From: Gemmatimonadota bacterium
GTDB taxonomy: Bacteria > Gemmatimonadota > Gemmatimonadetes > Gemmatimonadales > Gemmatimonadaceae
NCBI GenBank assembly: GCA_003223455.1
Contig: QHVE01000062.1
Coordinates: forward strand, 1-48,249
Direction of reading: 5' to 3'
Length of the DNA: 48,249 nucleotides
A program made the position numbers and the translations under genes. The notes beneath the pieces are model-generated. The model was not told the DNA's origin. It made no database searches and was given only the letters and a program-made list of their open reading frames with translations. This document shows positions 1-7,848 of this stretch, piece after piece (within the stretch, counting starts at the first letter, position 1; the number at the start of each line of letters is the position of its first letter).

Positions 1-1346
1 TCGTCGTTCCCGTGGACTCCGCGCTGAAAGTCTACATCGTTCGTCCGAAAAGGGTCCACGCCGTACACCTGGATCCCGAGCCGCCGGTACATGGGGCGGT
101 CGGTCGCCCCCGTCAGCATCGTACTCGTGACGAATGCGCGCGGGTCGTGCTCGCGTGACACGCGCTCCACCGCGCGGAAGAAGTCGGTGTTCGTCTCGCT
201 CTCGAACGGCGTCTTCGGTACGATCAGCGGCGTGAACCTCACCGCCGTGTCGGCGACGACGGCCTTGAGCGTGGCCAGCACGGAGTCCGGGTTCTGGTCC
301 GGTAGCAGACGGATGTCCACCTCCGCCGATGCTTCGGGCGGGATGACGTTCGTCTTGTTCGACCCTTGCAGGCCGGTGAGCGAGATCGTGTTGCGCAGGA
401 TGGCGTTCCAGTAGACGTCGGACAGAATCCACTCCCGCGCGCGAGGGTCCGCGAGCGACGAGGACACGTTCCGGAGCCACTGCCCGCGCTCGCCCGGATA
501 GTCGCGGCTGATGTCCCGGAAGTATCGATCGACGCCCGGCGTGACGTGCAGCGGCGTCTCGTACTTCGCCAGTCGGTCGAGCGCCGCGACGAGGCGCGGG
601 ACGGGATTGTCCTTCGTCGGACGCGAGGCATGCGAGGGCGTGCCGCGGACGGTCAGCCTCTGCCAGAAGGTCCGCTTCTCCGATACGCCGATACCGCGGA
701 AGAGCAGGGTGTCGTTCCGCACCGAATTGGTTCCTCCCTCGGTGAACAGAAACTCGACATCGCGCAGCAGGTCGGCGTGCTTGTCGGCGAAGGTGAGCGC
801 ACCCGTGCTCCCCCATTCCTCGTCCGGATTGGCGATGATGACGAGGTCGCGTGTGAGAGGTACGCCGCCGCGCTTCAGCGCGACCACGGCCATCAGCTGG
901 GCGATCCCCTCCGATTTCATGTCGAGCGCTCCACGCCCGTATATGAACCCGTCGCGGAGCATGCCGGAGAAGGGGGGTACCGACCAGCTGCTCGCCGCGG
1001 CGGGGACAACGTCCATGTGGTGAACGAGCGCGATCGCCCGCTTGCTCCCATTCCCCTTGACGCGCGCATACAGGTTGGCCCGCCCCGCTCCCAGCTCGAC
1101 GGTGTCGAGGATCTGCGCCTCGATTCCCTCCTTGGCGAGGAAGTCACGGAGGAAGCGCGCCGCCTCCAGCTCGCTGCCGGGCGGGTTCGTCGAGTTCACC
1201 CGCAGGTAGTCGCGCAGCACCGCGACGCCTTCGCGCTCGAGCGCAGGCCAGTCGATCGGCCGCTTCGGAGCAGGCGCGTGCTCCTGTGCCGGGAGCCCGG
1301 CAGCGAGTGCGAGTGAGAGAGGGGCCAGAAAGCGGAGCAGGCGCAT
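1..1346 (-). CDS. Secreted M20-family metallopeptidase, 3' end outside window
   Basis: The frame is open from an ATG at 1346 to the window edge, giving about 448 residues without the C-terminus. Residues 1-21 form a signal peptide ending in GLPAQ, so the enzyme is probably exported. Family metal-ligand motifs are visible: HHMDVVP near residue 110, YGRGALDMKSEG with its DMK, and NPDEEWGSTG, which carries the acidic pair that acts as catalytic base and ligand. These fit the zinc-dependent M20/M28-like exopeptidases and deacylases, which hydrolyse peptide or amide bonds. The gene is divergent from the outer-membrane protein gene at 1480. The substrate cannot be told: carboxypeptidase, aminoacylase and dipeptidase members look alike at this level. 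Confidence 0.9.
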   Translation of the reverse strand, partial: MRLLRFLAPLSLALAAGLPAQEHAPAPKRPIDWPALEREGVAVLRDYLRVNSTNPPGSELEAARFLRDFLAKEGIEAQILDTVELGAGRANLYARVKGNGSKRAIALVHHMDVVPAAASSWSVPPFSGMLRDGFIYGRGALDMKSEGIAQLMAVVALKRGGVPLTRDLVIIANPDEEWGSTGALTFADKHADLLRDVEFLFTEGGTNSVRNDTLLFRGIGVSEKRTFWQRLTVRGTPSHASRPTKDNPVPRLVAALDRLAKYETPLHVTPGVDRYFRDISRDYPGERGQWLRNVSSSLADPRAREWILSDVYWNAILRNTISLTGLQGSNKTNVIPPEASAEVDIRLLPDQNPDSVLATLKAVVADTAVRFTPLIVPKTPFESETNTDFFRAVERVSREHDPRAFVTSTMLTGATDRPMYRRLGIQVYGVDPFRTNDVDFQRGVHGND

Positions 1347-1479
1347 CGAGGAGGGTAGGCACGTGGAGGGGAAGGCCGTGCCAAGCTACGCGCCGTAACC
1401 GGCCCCGGCGATGGGAAACCTTCTCGCGAGCACCGCGTACGAAAACACACCTTTTCCCTGTCACCAAGGGCCGTCTCGC

Positions 1480-3813
1480 ATGCTCGTGTATCTGGCCGCC
1501 GCACTTCTGCAGGTCGCGACTCCCGCGCCGCCGCCCCAGACCCCTGCCCCGGAGCGGGACTCGACCACCGAGGAGCACCGGGACAGGAAGCCCCCGAAGC
1601 GCATCGTCGTCACAGGTGAGCACCTGTCGAGCGCGTACCGGGACGCGGCGGCGCGCTCCATCCTGCTGCTGGCGCGCGAGGCGCGGATGCGCCAGGACTC
1701 GGCGCTCCTGGCCTACGACGCCACGACGTACCAGCGCGTGTCCGCGGGCCTCGGCTTCCGGCGACTCGGCCGCGACCGACTCGCGTTCCGCAGCGAGGGC
1801 TCGACACGTGTGCGCTGGCGCCGAGGCGTCGGCGCGTACGTCGACGTGACCGGCTCCCGCACCGTCGTGCCGATCGCGGGAAAATCGGCCGACGTCAATA
1901 TCGAAGGGAGCCTTTCCCCCATCCCGTACTATCCGGGGAGCGAGACGCTGTGGATCGGCGCCAGCGCAGCGCGTCGGGCCGTGGACGAGAACGAAGGGAT
2001 CGTCCATCCGCTCGCCGAGGGCTCCGAGGCGTACTACGTGTACGAGAGCGGCGATTCAGCGGTGTTCCGCCTTCCCGACGGACGGTCGATCCGGCTGCGC
2101 GAGCTTCGCATCCGGCCGCGGACGCCGAAGTGGAATCTCGCGGTCGGCTCGCTCTGGTTCGACATGAGCGGGGGACAGCTCGTGCGCGCGGCGTATCGCA
2201 TGAGCGTTCCGATGGACATCAAGGCCGTAGCGGAGGAGGACGACTCCACCTCGTTCGACGACGTGCCCCGCGTACTCAAGCCGATGCTGTTTCCGATGAA
2301 GGCGGAGATCAGCGCGGTCGGCGTCGAGTACGGGTTGTATCAGGGACGCTTCTGGCTGCCGCGGCTGCAGATCGCCGAGGGCGGCGCGCAGATGGGATTC
2401 ATGCGCGTCCCGTTCAAGCTGGAGCAGAAGTTCGCCTATGAGCACGTCAACGCGGGCGAGCCACTGAAGCCGATCCCGGTGGAAGACGGCTCGACGCGCG
2501 ATCGGCACAGCGTCGAGATCAGCGTGGGTGAGGGAAGTAGTCGTGCCGCGCGGGATTCGGCGCGCGAGGCTCGACGCGAAGCACGACGCGAAGCACGCGA
2601 GCGGTGCGACAGCACGGGCGTGCGCACCCGCATCCGCCATCGCGATGGCGGGAAGAACCCGGTGCTCATCTCGATTCCCTGCGACACGGCGAAGCTCGCG
2701 CGCTCGCCGGATCTGCCGCCGTCGATCTACGACAAGGGGGACGAGGTGGTTCCGTCGGAAGAGATCGACGCACTGGTGAAGCAGGCGCTCGCGATGGGCT
2801 CGCAGGCGAGCTACGCTCCAGCGCCGCCGACGCTCGCGTACGCGCCGCTACGCTACAACCGGGTGGAGGGGTTGTCCGTGGGGGGGATGCTGGACCAGCA
2901 GCTCGGTGCAGGTTACTCGCTGCACACGGTGGGACGCATCGGCGTCGCGGATCGGGAGCCCAACCTCGAGTTGACCGGAGCGCGCAGCGATCTTCGCCGC
3001 ACGCTCTCGCTCACGGCCTACAATCGGCTCGTTTCGGCGAGCGACTGGGGCAATCCGCTCGGCCTTGGACCGTCCATCGTGGCGTTCGCGTTCGGCCGTG
3101 ACGACGGGTTCTACTATCGCGCGAGTGGCCTCGAGCTGTCGCGCGCGCCGGATCAGCGGGGAGCGCTGAACGTGACGTGGTCACTGTTCGCGGAACAGGA
3201 GCGGAACGCGCCGCAGCGTACGACGTTCTCGCTCGCGAGGGTGATGAGCGGATCGGAGTTCGAACCGAACATCACCACGACGTCATCGCTCTACGCGGGG
3301 GCGCGCACGCGCATCGTCCAGTCGATCGGCGAGGACCCGCAGGGATTCCGCCTGTTCAACGACCTGCGGCTCGAGGCGGCGTACGGCGACACCGGCACGT
3401 ATGGTCGCGTGGCGCTCGACGTCACGGCATCACACGGCATCGGGAACGGCGCGGTGTCGCTGACCCTGGCCGGCGGCACGTCGGCTGGCATCCTCCCGAT
3501 CCAGCGCAACTGGTTCCTCGGTGGGACGCAGACCGTGCGCGGTCTCCGGCCCGGCACGGCGGTGGGCAACGCGTTCTGGATGACGCGCGCCGAAGCCGGC
3601 TACGGCTTCGAGGCCGTCCGGCCGGTGATCTTCGGCGACATCGGCTGGGCGGGCGACCGCACGAAGTGGCGCGACATCGGCACGCCACTCGCCGGCGCGG
3701 GCGCCGGCGTCTCGATCCTCGACGGCCTCGTGCGCTTCGACGTGGCGAGAGGGCTGCAGCCTTCGGATCAGCGAGGGTGGAGAGTTGAGACGTATCTGGA
3801 GGGGAGGTTCTGA
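1480..3813 (+). CDS. Outer-membrane beta-barrel protein with BamA/Omp85-like C-terminus
   Basis: I chose the ATG at 1480 (777 residues) because it starts a signal-peptide-like stretch (MLVYLAAALLQVATPAP) and follows AAGGG; an in-frame ATG at 1411 adds an uncharacteristic leader. The last third is rich in alternating beta-strand patterns. It contains NWFLGGTQTVRGLRPG near residue 680, which resembles the conserved RGY/F-type motif of the bacterial surface antigen (Omp85) barrel, followed by the FGDIGWAGD strand. No clear POTRA repeats are seen. The N-terminal 350 residues resemble regions found before barrels in large Bacteroidota/Gemmatimonadota outer-membrane proteins. Around residues 345-375 lies a highly charged Ala-Arg-Glu stretch with REARREARRE, probably a loop or linker. 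Cargo or function is unknown. Confidence 0.75.
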   Translation: MLVYLAAALLQVATPAPPPQTPAPERDSTTEEHRDRKPPKRIVVTGEHLSSAYRDAAARSILLLAREARMRQDSALLAYDATTYQRVSAGLGFRRLGRDRLAFRSEGSTRVRWRRGVGAYVDVTGSRTVVPIAGKSADVNIEGSLSPIPYYPGSETLWIGASAARRAVDENEGIVHPLAEGSEAYYVYESGDSAVFRLPDGRSIRLRELRIRPRTPKWNLAVGSLWFDMSGGQLVRAAYRMSVPMDIKAVAEEDDSTSFDDVPRVLKPMLFPMKAEISAVGVEYGLYQGRFWLPRLQIAEGGAQMGFMRVPFKLEQKFAYEHVNAGEPLKPIPVEDGSTRDRHSVEISVGEGSSRAARDSAREARREARREARERCDSTGVRTRIRHRDGGKNPVLISIPCDTAKLARSPDLPPSIYDKGDEVVPSEEIDALVKQALAMGSQASYAPAPPTLAYAPLRYNRVEGLSVGGMLDQQLGAGYSLHTVGRIGVADREPNLELTGARSDLRRTLSLTAYNRLVSASDWGNPLGLGPSIVAFAFGRDDGFYYRASGLELSRAPDQRGALNVTWSLFAEQERNAPQRTTFSLARVMSGSEFEPNITTTSSLYAGARTRIVQSIGEDPQGFRLFNDLRLEAAYGDTGTYGRVALDVTASHGIGNGAVSLTLAGGTSAGILPIQRNWFLGGTQTVRGLRPGTAVGNAFWMTRAEAGYGFEAVRPVIFGDIGWAGDRTKWRDIGTPLAGAGAGVSILDGLVRFDVARGLQPSDQRGWRVETYLEGRF

Positions 3814-3819
3814 GCTGCG

Positions 3820-3871
3820 ACTGCAACAGCAAGTACCGAGTACTCTGCTACGGAGTACCCTGAGCCGGTCC
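3820..3871. repeat. GTAC-rich intergenic repeat, copy A
   Basis: This begins 6 nt after the stop codon of the outer-membrane protein gene. It reads ACTGCAACAGCAAGTACC, then GAGTACTCTGCTACGGAGTACCC, then GGTCCG. It aligns with copies at 21990 and 29081, sharing the TGCAAC-GC-AGTACC-GTAC core and the second AGTACCC block. It lies between two convergent genes, so it could also serve as a bidirectional 3' end, but there is no T-tract. Confidence 0.6.
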
Positions 3872-3876
3872 GCAGT

Positions 3877-5661
3877 TCATCCCACGCCAGCCATCGCCGG
3901 CCGCGCCATGACGTTCTCCGCCCTGCGCTCGCCCACCTGCTGCCGCCACATCGCGTAGTACAGACCCTTCCGCTCGAGCAGCTCGTCGTGATGCCCCTGC
4001 TCGACGACGCGGCCGCGCTCGAGGACGTAGATCGTGTCGGCGTGGAGAACCGTGGAGAGGCGGTGCGCGATCAGCACGGTGATCACGTCGGCGCTCTCGG
4101 CCACGTCGCGCATCGTGCGGCTGATCTCCTCCTCGGTGAGCGAGTCGAGTGAGGACGTCGCCTCGTCGAACACGAGTAGGTGTGGCTCGCGGAGCAGTGC
4201 GCGGGCGATCGAGAGGCGCTGCTTCTCGCCGCCGGAGATCTTCATCCCGCCCTCGCCGATCACGGTGTCGAGCCCCTTGTCGGCGCGGTTGAGCAGCGAC
4301 GTCGCCGCGGCGCGGCGCATCACGTCCAGGCATTGCTCGTCCGTCGCATCGGGGCGCACGAACAGCAGGTTCTCGCGGATCGTGCCGCTGAACAGCTGCG
4401 CGTCCTGCGTCACGAAGCCGATCCGCTCACGGAACTTGTCGAGGTCGATCCGGTCGCTCGGGATGTCGTTGTAGAGGATCCGCCCCGCGCCGGGCCGATA
4501 GAGGCCGACGAGCAGCTTCACCAACGTGGTCTTGCCGGCGCCCGATGGGCCGACGAACGCCACCGTCTGCCCTCGCCGCACGGCGAAGCTCACGCCAGCC
4601 AGTGCGGGCGCGGACGCGGTCTGGTGAGTGAAGCTCACGTCCTCGAACGCGAGCGTGCGCAGATCGCTCAGCGCCACCGGACTCGCCGGCTTGGGGTCGA
4701 CGGGGATCCTGAAGATCGCGTCGAAGTTCGCGAGCGACGCCTCCGTCTCGCGATAGATGTTGATGACGTTTCCCAGCTCCTGCAGCGGGCCGAAGATGAA
4801 GAACGAGTAGATGAGCAGGGAGAAGAACTGCCCGACCGTGATCTGCTTCTCGAAGATCAGGTAGAGCATGAGGAAGAGGATGCAGGTGCGCAGAAAGTTG
4901 ACCGCAGTTCCCTGGATGAACGAGAGGGACCTGAGGTATCTGACCTTCTTGAGCTCGAGCTTGAGGATCTTCTCCGTCGTGGCGTTGAGGCGGAGCTCCT
5001 CCTGCTTGGCGAGGCCGAGGCTCTTCACGAGCTCGATGTTGCGCAGCGACTCCGTCGTCGCGCCGGCGAGTGCGGTCGTCTCGGCGACGATGACCTTCTG
5101 GATCGTCTTGATGCGCCGGCTGAGCACGGAGCTGAGCACGCCGAGCAGGGGCACGGTGAGCAGGAACGCCGGGGCGATCGCCCAATGCGCCTTGAAGGCG
5201 TAGACCATCACGAAGAGCACGCCGACGAGCGTGGTGAACACCATGTTCACGAACGCAGCGATGAACCGCTCGGTGTCCGAGCGCACCTTCTGCAGCTTGC
5301 CGAGCGTCTCGCCGCTCCGCTGATCCTCGAACGTCTGGAAGGGGAGGGCGAGGGAGTGGCGGATGCCATCGGAGTACAAGTCGGCCCCGACGCGCTGCAC
5401 GACGACGTTGACGAAGTAGTCCTGGAAGTTCTTCGCCACGCGCGACACGAACGCCACCCCGACGGCCATGCTCAGGAGCAGCGCGACGCCACGGAAGAAC
5501 TGCGGCCGCGTGTACTTGTCGTACTGCGTGGCATACTGATCGATCACGTGCCGGAAGATCAGCGGATCGAGCAGCGAGAAGACCTGGTTGATTGCCGCGA
5601 GAAAGAGCGCGAGGGTGACGAACCGCCAGTAGGGGCGGAGGTAGCGGAGGAGGGTATGCAT
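3877..5661 (-). CDS. ABC exporter, fused membrane and ATPase domains (MsbA/ABCB-like half-transporter)
   Basis: This is a 594-residue half-transporter from the ATG at 5661 (MHTLLRYLRPYW). Upstream in-frame codons to 5733 run through a GTAC-rich repeat and were not used. Residues 1-310 form the six-helix export domain. The nucleotide-binding domain follows, with Walker A GPSGAGKTT near residue 370, signature ISGGEKQRLS near 475, Walker B LLVFDEATSSLDS, and the H-loop in LIAHRLST near 530. Such proteins dimerise in the inner membrane and use ATP to move lipids, peptides or drugs outward. The substrate cannot be predicted. It stands alone, tail to tail with the outer-membrane gene and downstream of the aminotransferase gene across a repeat-bearing gap. 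Confidence 0.93.
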   Translation of the reverse strand: MHTLLRYLRPYWRFVTLALFLAAINQVFSLLDPLIFRHVIDQYATQYDKYTRPQFFRGVALLLSMAVGVAFVSRVAKNFQDYFVNVVVQRVGADLYSDGIRHSLALPFQTFEDQRSGETLGKLQKVRSDTERFIAAFVNMVFTTLVGVLFVMVYAFKAHWAIAPAFLLTVPLLGVLSSVLSRRIKTIQKVIVAETTALAGATTESLRNIELVKSLGLAKQEELRLNATTEKILKLELKKVRYLRSLSFIQGTAVNFLRTCILFLMLYLIFEKQITVGQFFSLLIYSFFIFGPLQELGNVINIYRETEASLANFDAIFRIPVDPKPASPVALSDLRTLAFEDVSFTHQTASAPALAGVSFAVRRGQTVAFVGPSGAGKTTLVKLLVGLYRPGAGRILYNDIPSDRIDLDKFRERIGFVTQDAQLFSGTIRENLLFVRPDATDEQCLDVMRRAAATSLLNRADKGLDTVIGEGGMKISGGEKQRLSIARALLREPHLLVFDEATSSLDSLTEEEISRTMRDVAESADVITVLIAHRLSTVLHADTIYVLERGRVVEQGHHDELLERKGLYYAMWRQQVGERRAENVMARPAMAGVG

Positions 5662-5703
5662 TCTGAATTCTAATCCCGGCTTGGCGGGAGAGTTTCCGGG
5701 GTG

Positions 5704-5895
5704 AGCGCTGCCGTACTGGGTACGGAGTACCACTGACGTACCTGGACGACGCGAACAGCCCCACGAATGCCCTGCTGCACGCCTTACCTGACGCCCTGAT
5801 CAGAGCGTTTCGGGTAGAGAGCTCTCTGTGCGTTCGTGGATCCGGTATGCCAGTCCCAGTACTGCGGTCGTACTCAGTACAGAGTACGGCAGTGC
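5704..5895. repeat. Inverted pair of GTAC-rich arms (~190 bp element)
   Basis: The left arm (5707-5733) reads CTGCCGTACTGGGTACGGAG and the reverse complement of the right arm (5868-5894) reads CTGCCGTACTCTGTACTGAG. They share CTGCCGTACT, TAC and GAGTAC in the same order, so the two ends form an imperfect inverted repeat around about 135 bp of unrelated sequence. The element fills the gap between the aminotransferase stop (5909) and the ABC exporter start (5661). It resembles the GTAC-rich family at 3820, 21990 and 29081 and has the geometry of a REPIN- or MITE-like element. Confidence 0.5.
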
Positions 5896-5908
5896 TTTCG
5901 ATACACGC

Positions 5909-7015
5909 TCACACCAGCCCTCCGATCACTTCCCCGCACACCTCCAGGCACTTCGCCAGCCTCTCCGGCGTGTGATCCCCCATGTGCCCGATGCGGAACG
6001 TCGTCTCGCGGTTCTTGCCGTAGCCGTTGCCGATCGTGAAGCCGCGGTCGGCTACCGCTTTCACCAGCGTCGATGCCGCGAAGGCCGGTGGAATCGTGAT
6101 GCTCGTCACGGTGGGCGTCCGGCTCCCCTCGCGCGCGAGGACACCGAACGCGTCGCCGTACGTCGCGCGCAGGCCGTCCACCCACGCCCAGGTCATCTCG
6201 GCCATCCGCCGATGGCGCGCCCAGCGCGCCGCCATTCCCTCGGCGGCGATGGCGGCGAGCTGCAGCTCGGCCGCATAGAAGAGATTGATCGCCGGTGTAT
6301 TGGGCGTCTGGTTCTTCGCGCCGTATGCGTCGAATTCCACCAGGTCGAAGTACAGCCCGCGTCGCGCCGTGCCGCGCGCCGATTCGATGAACGCCGGCGT
6401 CGCCGCGGCGAACGCGAGACCGGGTGGGAGCGCGAGCGCCTTCTGCGATCCGGTGAGCGCGAAGTCGAGCTCCCACTCGTCGAACTCGAGCTGAACGCCG
6501 CCGATCCCCGTCACCGAATCCACGAGGCACACCGCGCCGGCGTCGCGCGCCAGCCGCGTGATGCCACGCACGTCCTGCAGCGCACCGGTCGACGTCTCCG
6601 AGTGCACGACCGTCACGGCCGCGTAGCGCTGCTTCCCCAGCGCATCGCTCACCTGGTCGAGCGTAGCGATCTCGCCGTACGGCACCTCGAGCACATCGCT
6701 CTCGCGGCCGCACGCCTTGACGATCGCCGAAAAACGCGCCGAGAAGGCGCCATTCACGATCGACAGCACGCGCCCCTCGGGCGCGCAGCGCACGGCGGCC
6801 TCCATGAGTCCGGTCGCGGACGAGCTGCTCACGTACACCGGGCGCGTCGTGCGGAAGATCGGCTTGAGCGAGGCCTGGATGCTGGCGAACAGCGCCTCGA
6901 ACGCCTTGCCGCGGTGCGCGATGAGCGGGCGCGTCATCGCGGCGAGCACTTCCGCGCGCACCTCGGTGGGTCCGGGGAAGAAGAAGGTGCCCTGCGTGAG
7001 CAGCGTAGCGGTCAT
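5909..7015 (-). CDS. Class V PLP-dependent aminotransferase, probable phosphoserine/serine-pathway transaminase
   Basis: The product is 368 residues. The fold-type I PLP enzyme of aminotransferase class V (alanine-glyoxylate/serine-pyruvate group) is recognisable from FFPGPTEV at the N-terminus, the SSSSATGLMEAA phosphate-binding turn, VHSETSTG, LVDSVTGIGG with the PLP-contacting Asp, and GSQKALALPPG with the Schiff-base Lys near residue 198. Its ATG overlaps the stop of serB (ATGA), and serA is about 5 kb upstream. Some bacteria and archaea use this subgroup instead of canonical SerC to transaminate 3-phosphohydroxypyruvate. The context makes that the best guess, but glyoxylate or pyruvate transamination is possible. 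Confidence 0.85.
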   Translation of the reverse strand: MTATLLTQGTFFFPGPTEVRAEVLAAMTRPLIAHRGKAFEALFASIQASLKPIFRTTRPVYVSSSSATGLMEAAVRCAPEGRVLSIVNGAFSARFSAIVKACGRESDVLEVPYGEIATLDQVSDALGKQRYAAVTVVHSETSTGALQDVRGITRLARDAGAVCLVDSVTGIGGVQLEFDEWELDFALTGSQKALALPPGLAFAAATPAFIESARGTARRGLYFDLVEFDAYGAKNQTPNTPAINLFYAAELQLAAIAAEGMAARWARHRRMAEMTWAWVDGLRATYGDAFGVLAREGSRTPTVTSITIPPAFAASTLVKAVADRGFTIGNGYGKNRETTFRIGHMGDHTPERLAKCLEVCGEVIGGLV

Positions 7016-7662
7016 GCGAGAACGAGCTCCACGAGCTGGTCGAAGGAGTCCACCACCGCGTCGGCGCCGGCCACGACCGGCTCGCGGCGCACGTAGCCGG
7101 TGAAGGCGATGAAGGCGTCGGCGACGGGACGGATCGCGAGGTCGGTCGCACCGTCGCCCACGGCGACGAGCCGTCGCGGCAGGCCGAGTGCAGCCACGAC
7201 GGAACGCTTTCCTTCGGCCGTCGTCATCGGCGAGTGCGCGTCGTACGTCTCGTACGCGCCCGAGCCGTCCACGAGCACGTTCACCGCATGCACGTCGGTG
7301 TCGTCGATGCCGAGCCGGCGGGCCACGGGGAGGATTGCATTGCGGATCCCGCCGCTCACGAGCACGATGCGGCGGCCGGAGGCGCGCATCCGCGCGATCG
7401 CCGCCGCGGCTCCCGGCGCCAGCGCGCCCTCGTACGCGGTTGCGAGCGCATCGAGATCGTCGCGTGTCGGCCGCACGACCCCGAGTCGCTCACCATACAC
7501 TGCGTCGAGTGCGAGCTCGCCATTCATCGCGCGGTCCGTGAGCTCGGCGATCCGCACCCCCGCCTCCGCGCCGCGGCGCGCGGCGAGCCAGTCGATCCCC
7601 TCGATGCCGCACAGCGTGGAATCGACGTCGAGCACCACGCTGGCGAAGCCCGTCCCGCTCAC
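7012..7662 (-). CDS. serB: Phosphoserine phosphatase-like HAD hydrolase
   Basis: The product is 216 residues from a GTG at 7660-7662; the longer open frame upstream has no HAD features. HAD motif I is DVDSTLCGIEG, with the nucleophile and acid/base aspartates. Motif II is VLVSGG, the conserved Lys lies in AEGKRSVV, and motif III is VAVGDGATDLA. This arrangement, with a small helical cap after motif I, is that of SerB, which removes phosphate from O-phosphoserine in the last step of serine synthesis. The gene overlaps the following aminotransferase gene by 4 nt (ATGA), implying translational coupling, and lies in the same neighbourhood as serA. A perfect hairpin (7686-7708) stands 24 nt upstream. 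Confidence 0.88.
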   Translation of the reverse strand: MSGTGFASVVLDVDSTLCGIEGIDWLAARRGAEAGVRIAELTDRAMNGELALDAVYGERLGVVRPTRDDLDALATAYEGALAPGAAAAIARMRASGRRIVLVSGGIRNAILPVARRLGIDDTDVHAVNVLVDGSGAYETYDAHSPMTTAEGKRSVVAALGLPRRLVAVGDGATDLAIRPVADAFIAFTGYVRREPVVAGADAVVDSFDQLVELVLA

Positions 7663-7685
7663 GCGACGATCCGGTGCACGACTAC

Positions 7686-7708
7686 GTGCCGCGCACGAGG
7701 CGCGGCAC
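7686..7708 (-). promoter_or_regulatory. Perfect 9-bp hairpin in the serB leader
   Basis: GTGCCGCGC and GCGCGGCAC flank a 5-nt loop, 24 nt before the serB GTG. It could be a repressor palindrome or an RNA structure controlling serB translation. There is no T-tract, so termination is unlikely. Confidence 0.4.
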
Positions 7709-7734
7709 CGACATGGCGGAACGACGGTGCGGGC

Positions 7735-7775
7735 ATGGTCATCGGTCGCATGGTCATCGGTCGCAAGGTCATCAG
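7735..7775. repeat. 15-bp tandem repeat, 2.7 copies
   Basis: The unit ATGGTCATCGGTCGC occurs at 7735-7749 and 7750-7764 without change, followed by a partial copy AAGGTCATC. It lies in the divergent gap between serB and paralogue 1 and could be an operator array or a slippage repeat. Confidence 0.6.
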
Positions 7776-7786
7776 ACACCACGATC

Positions 7787-7798
7787 GAATCAACCCGT
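7787..7798 (-). promoter_or_regulatory. 12-bp motif shared by the serB and serA upstream regions
   Basis: GAATCAACCCGT occurs here and again at 12410-12421, each time in the divergent gap upstream of a serine-pathway operon. Reading toward the ser genes the motif is ACGGGTTGATTC, which contains a -35-like TTGATT. It is a candidate shared promoter element or operator. Confidence 0.3.
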
Positions 7799-7848
7799 TG
7801 CGGTGACGCCGGCCGTCTCGCGGCTTGCCCGCGTCGCCGTGACGGGGC

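Noticed and set aside
4180-5673. 497-residue open frame on the plus strand
   Set aside because: It is the antisense of the ABC exporter gene, with a Glu/Arg/His-rich composition typical of GC-rich shadow frames and no recognisable domain.
7735-7775. CRISPR-like tandem repeat
   Set aside because: The copies are directly adjacent without spacers and the unit is only 15 bp.
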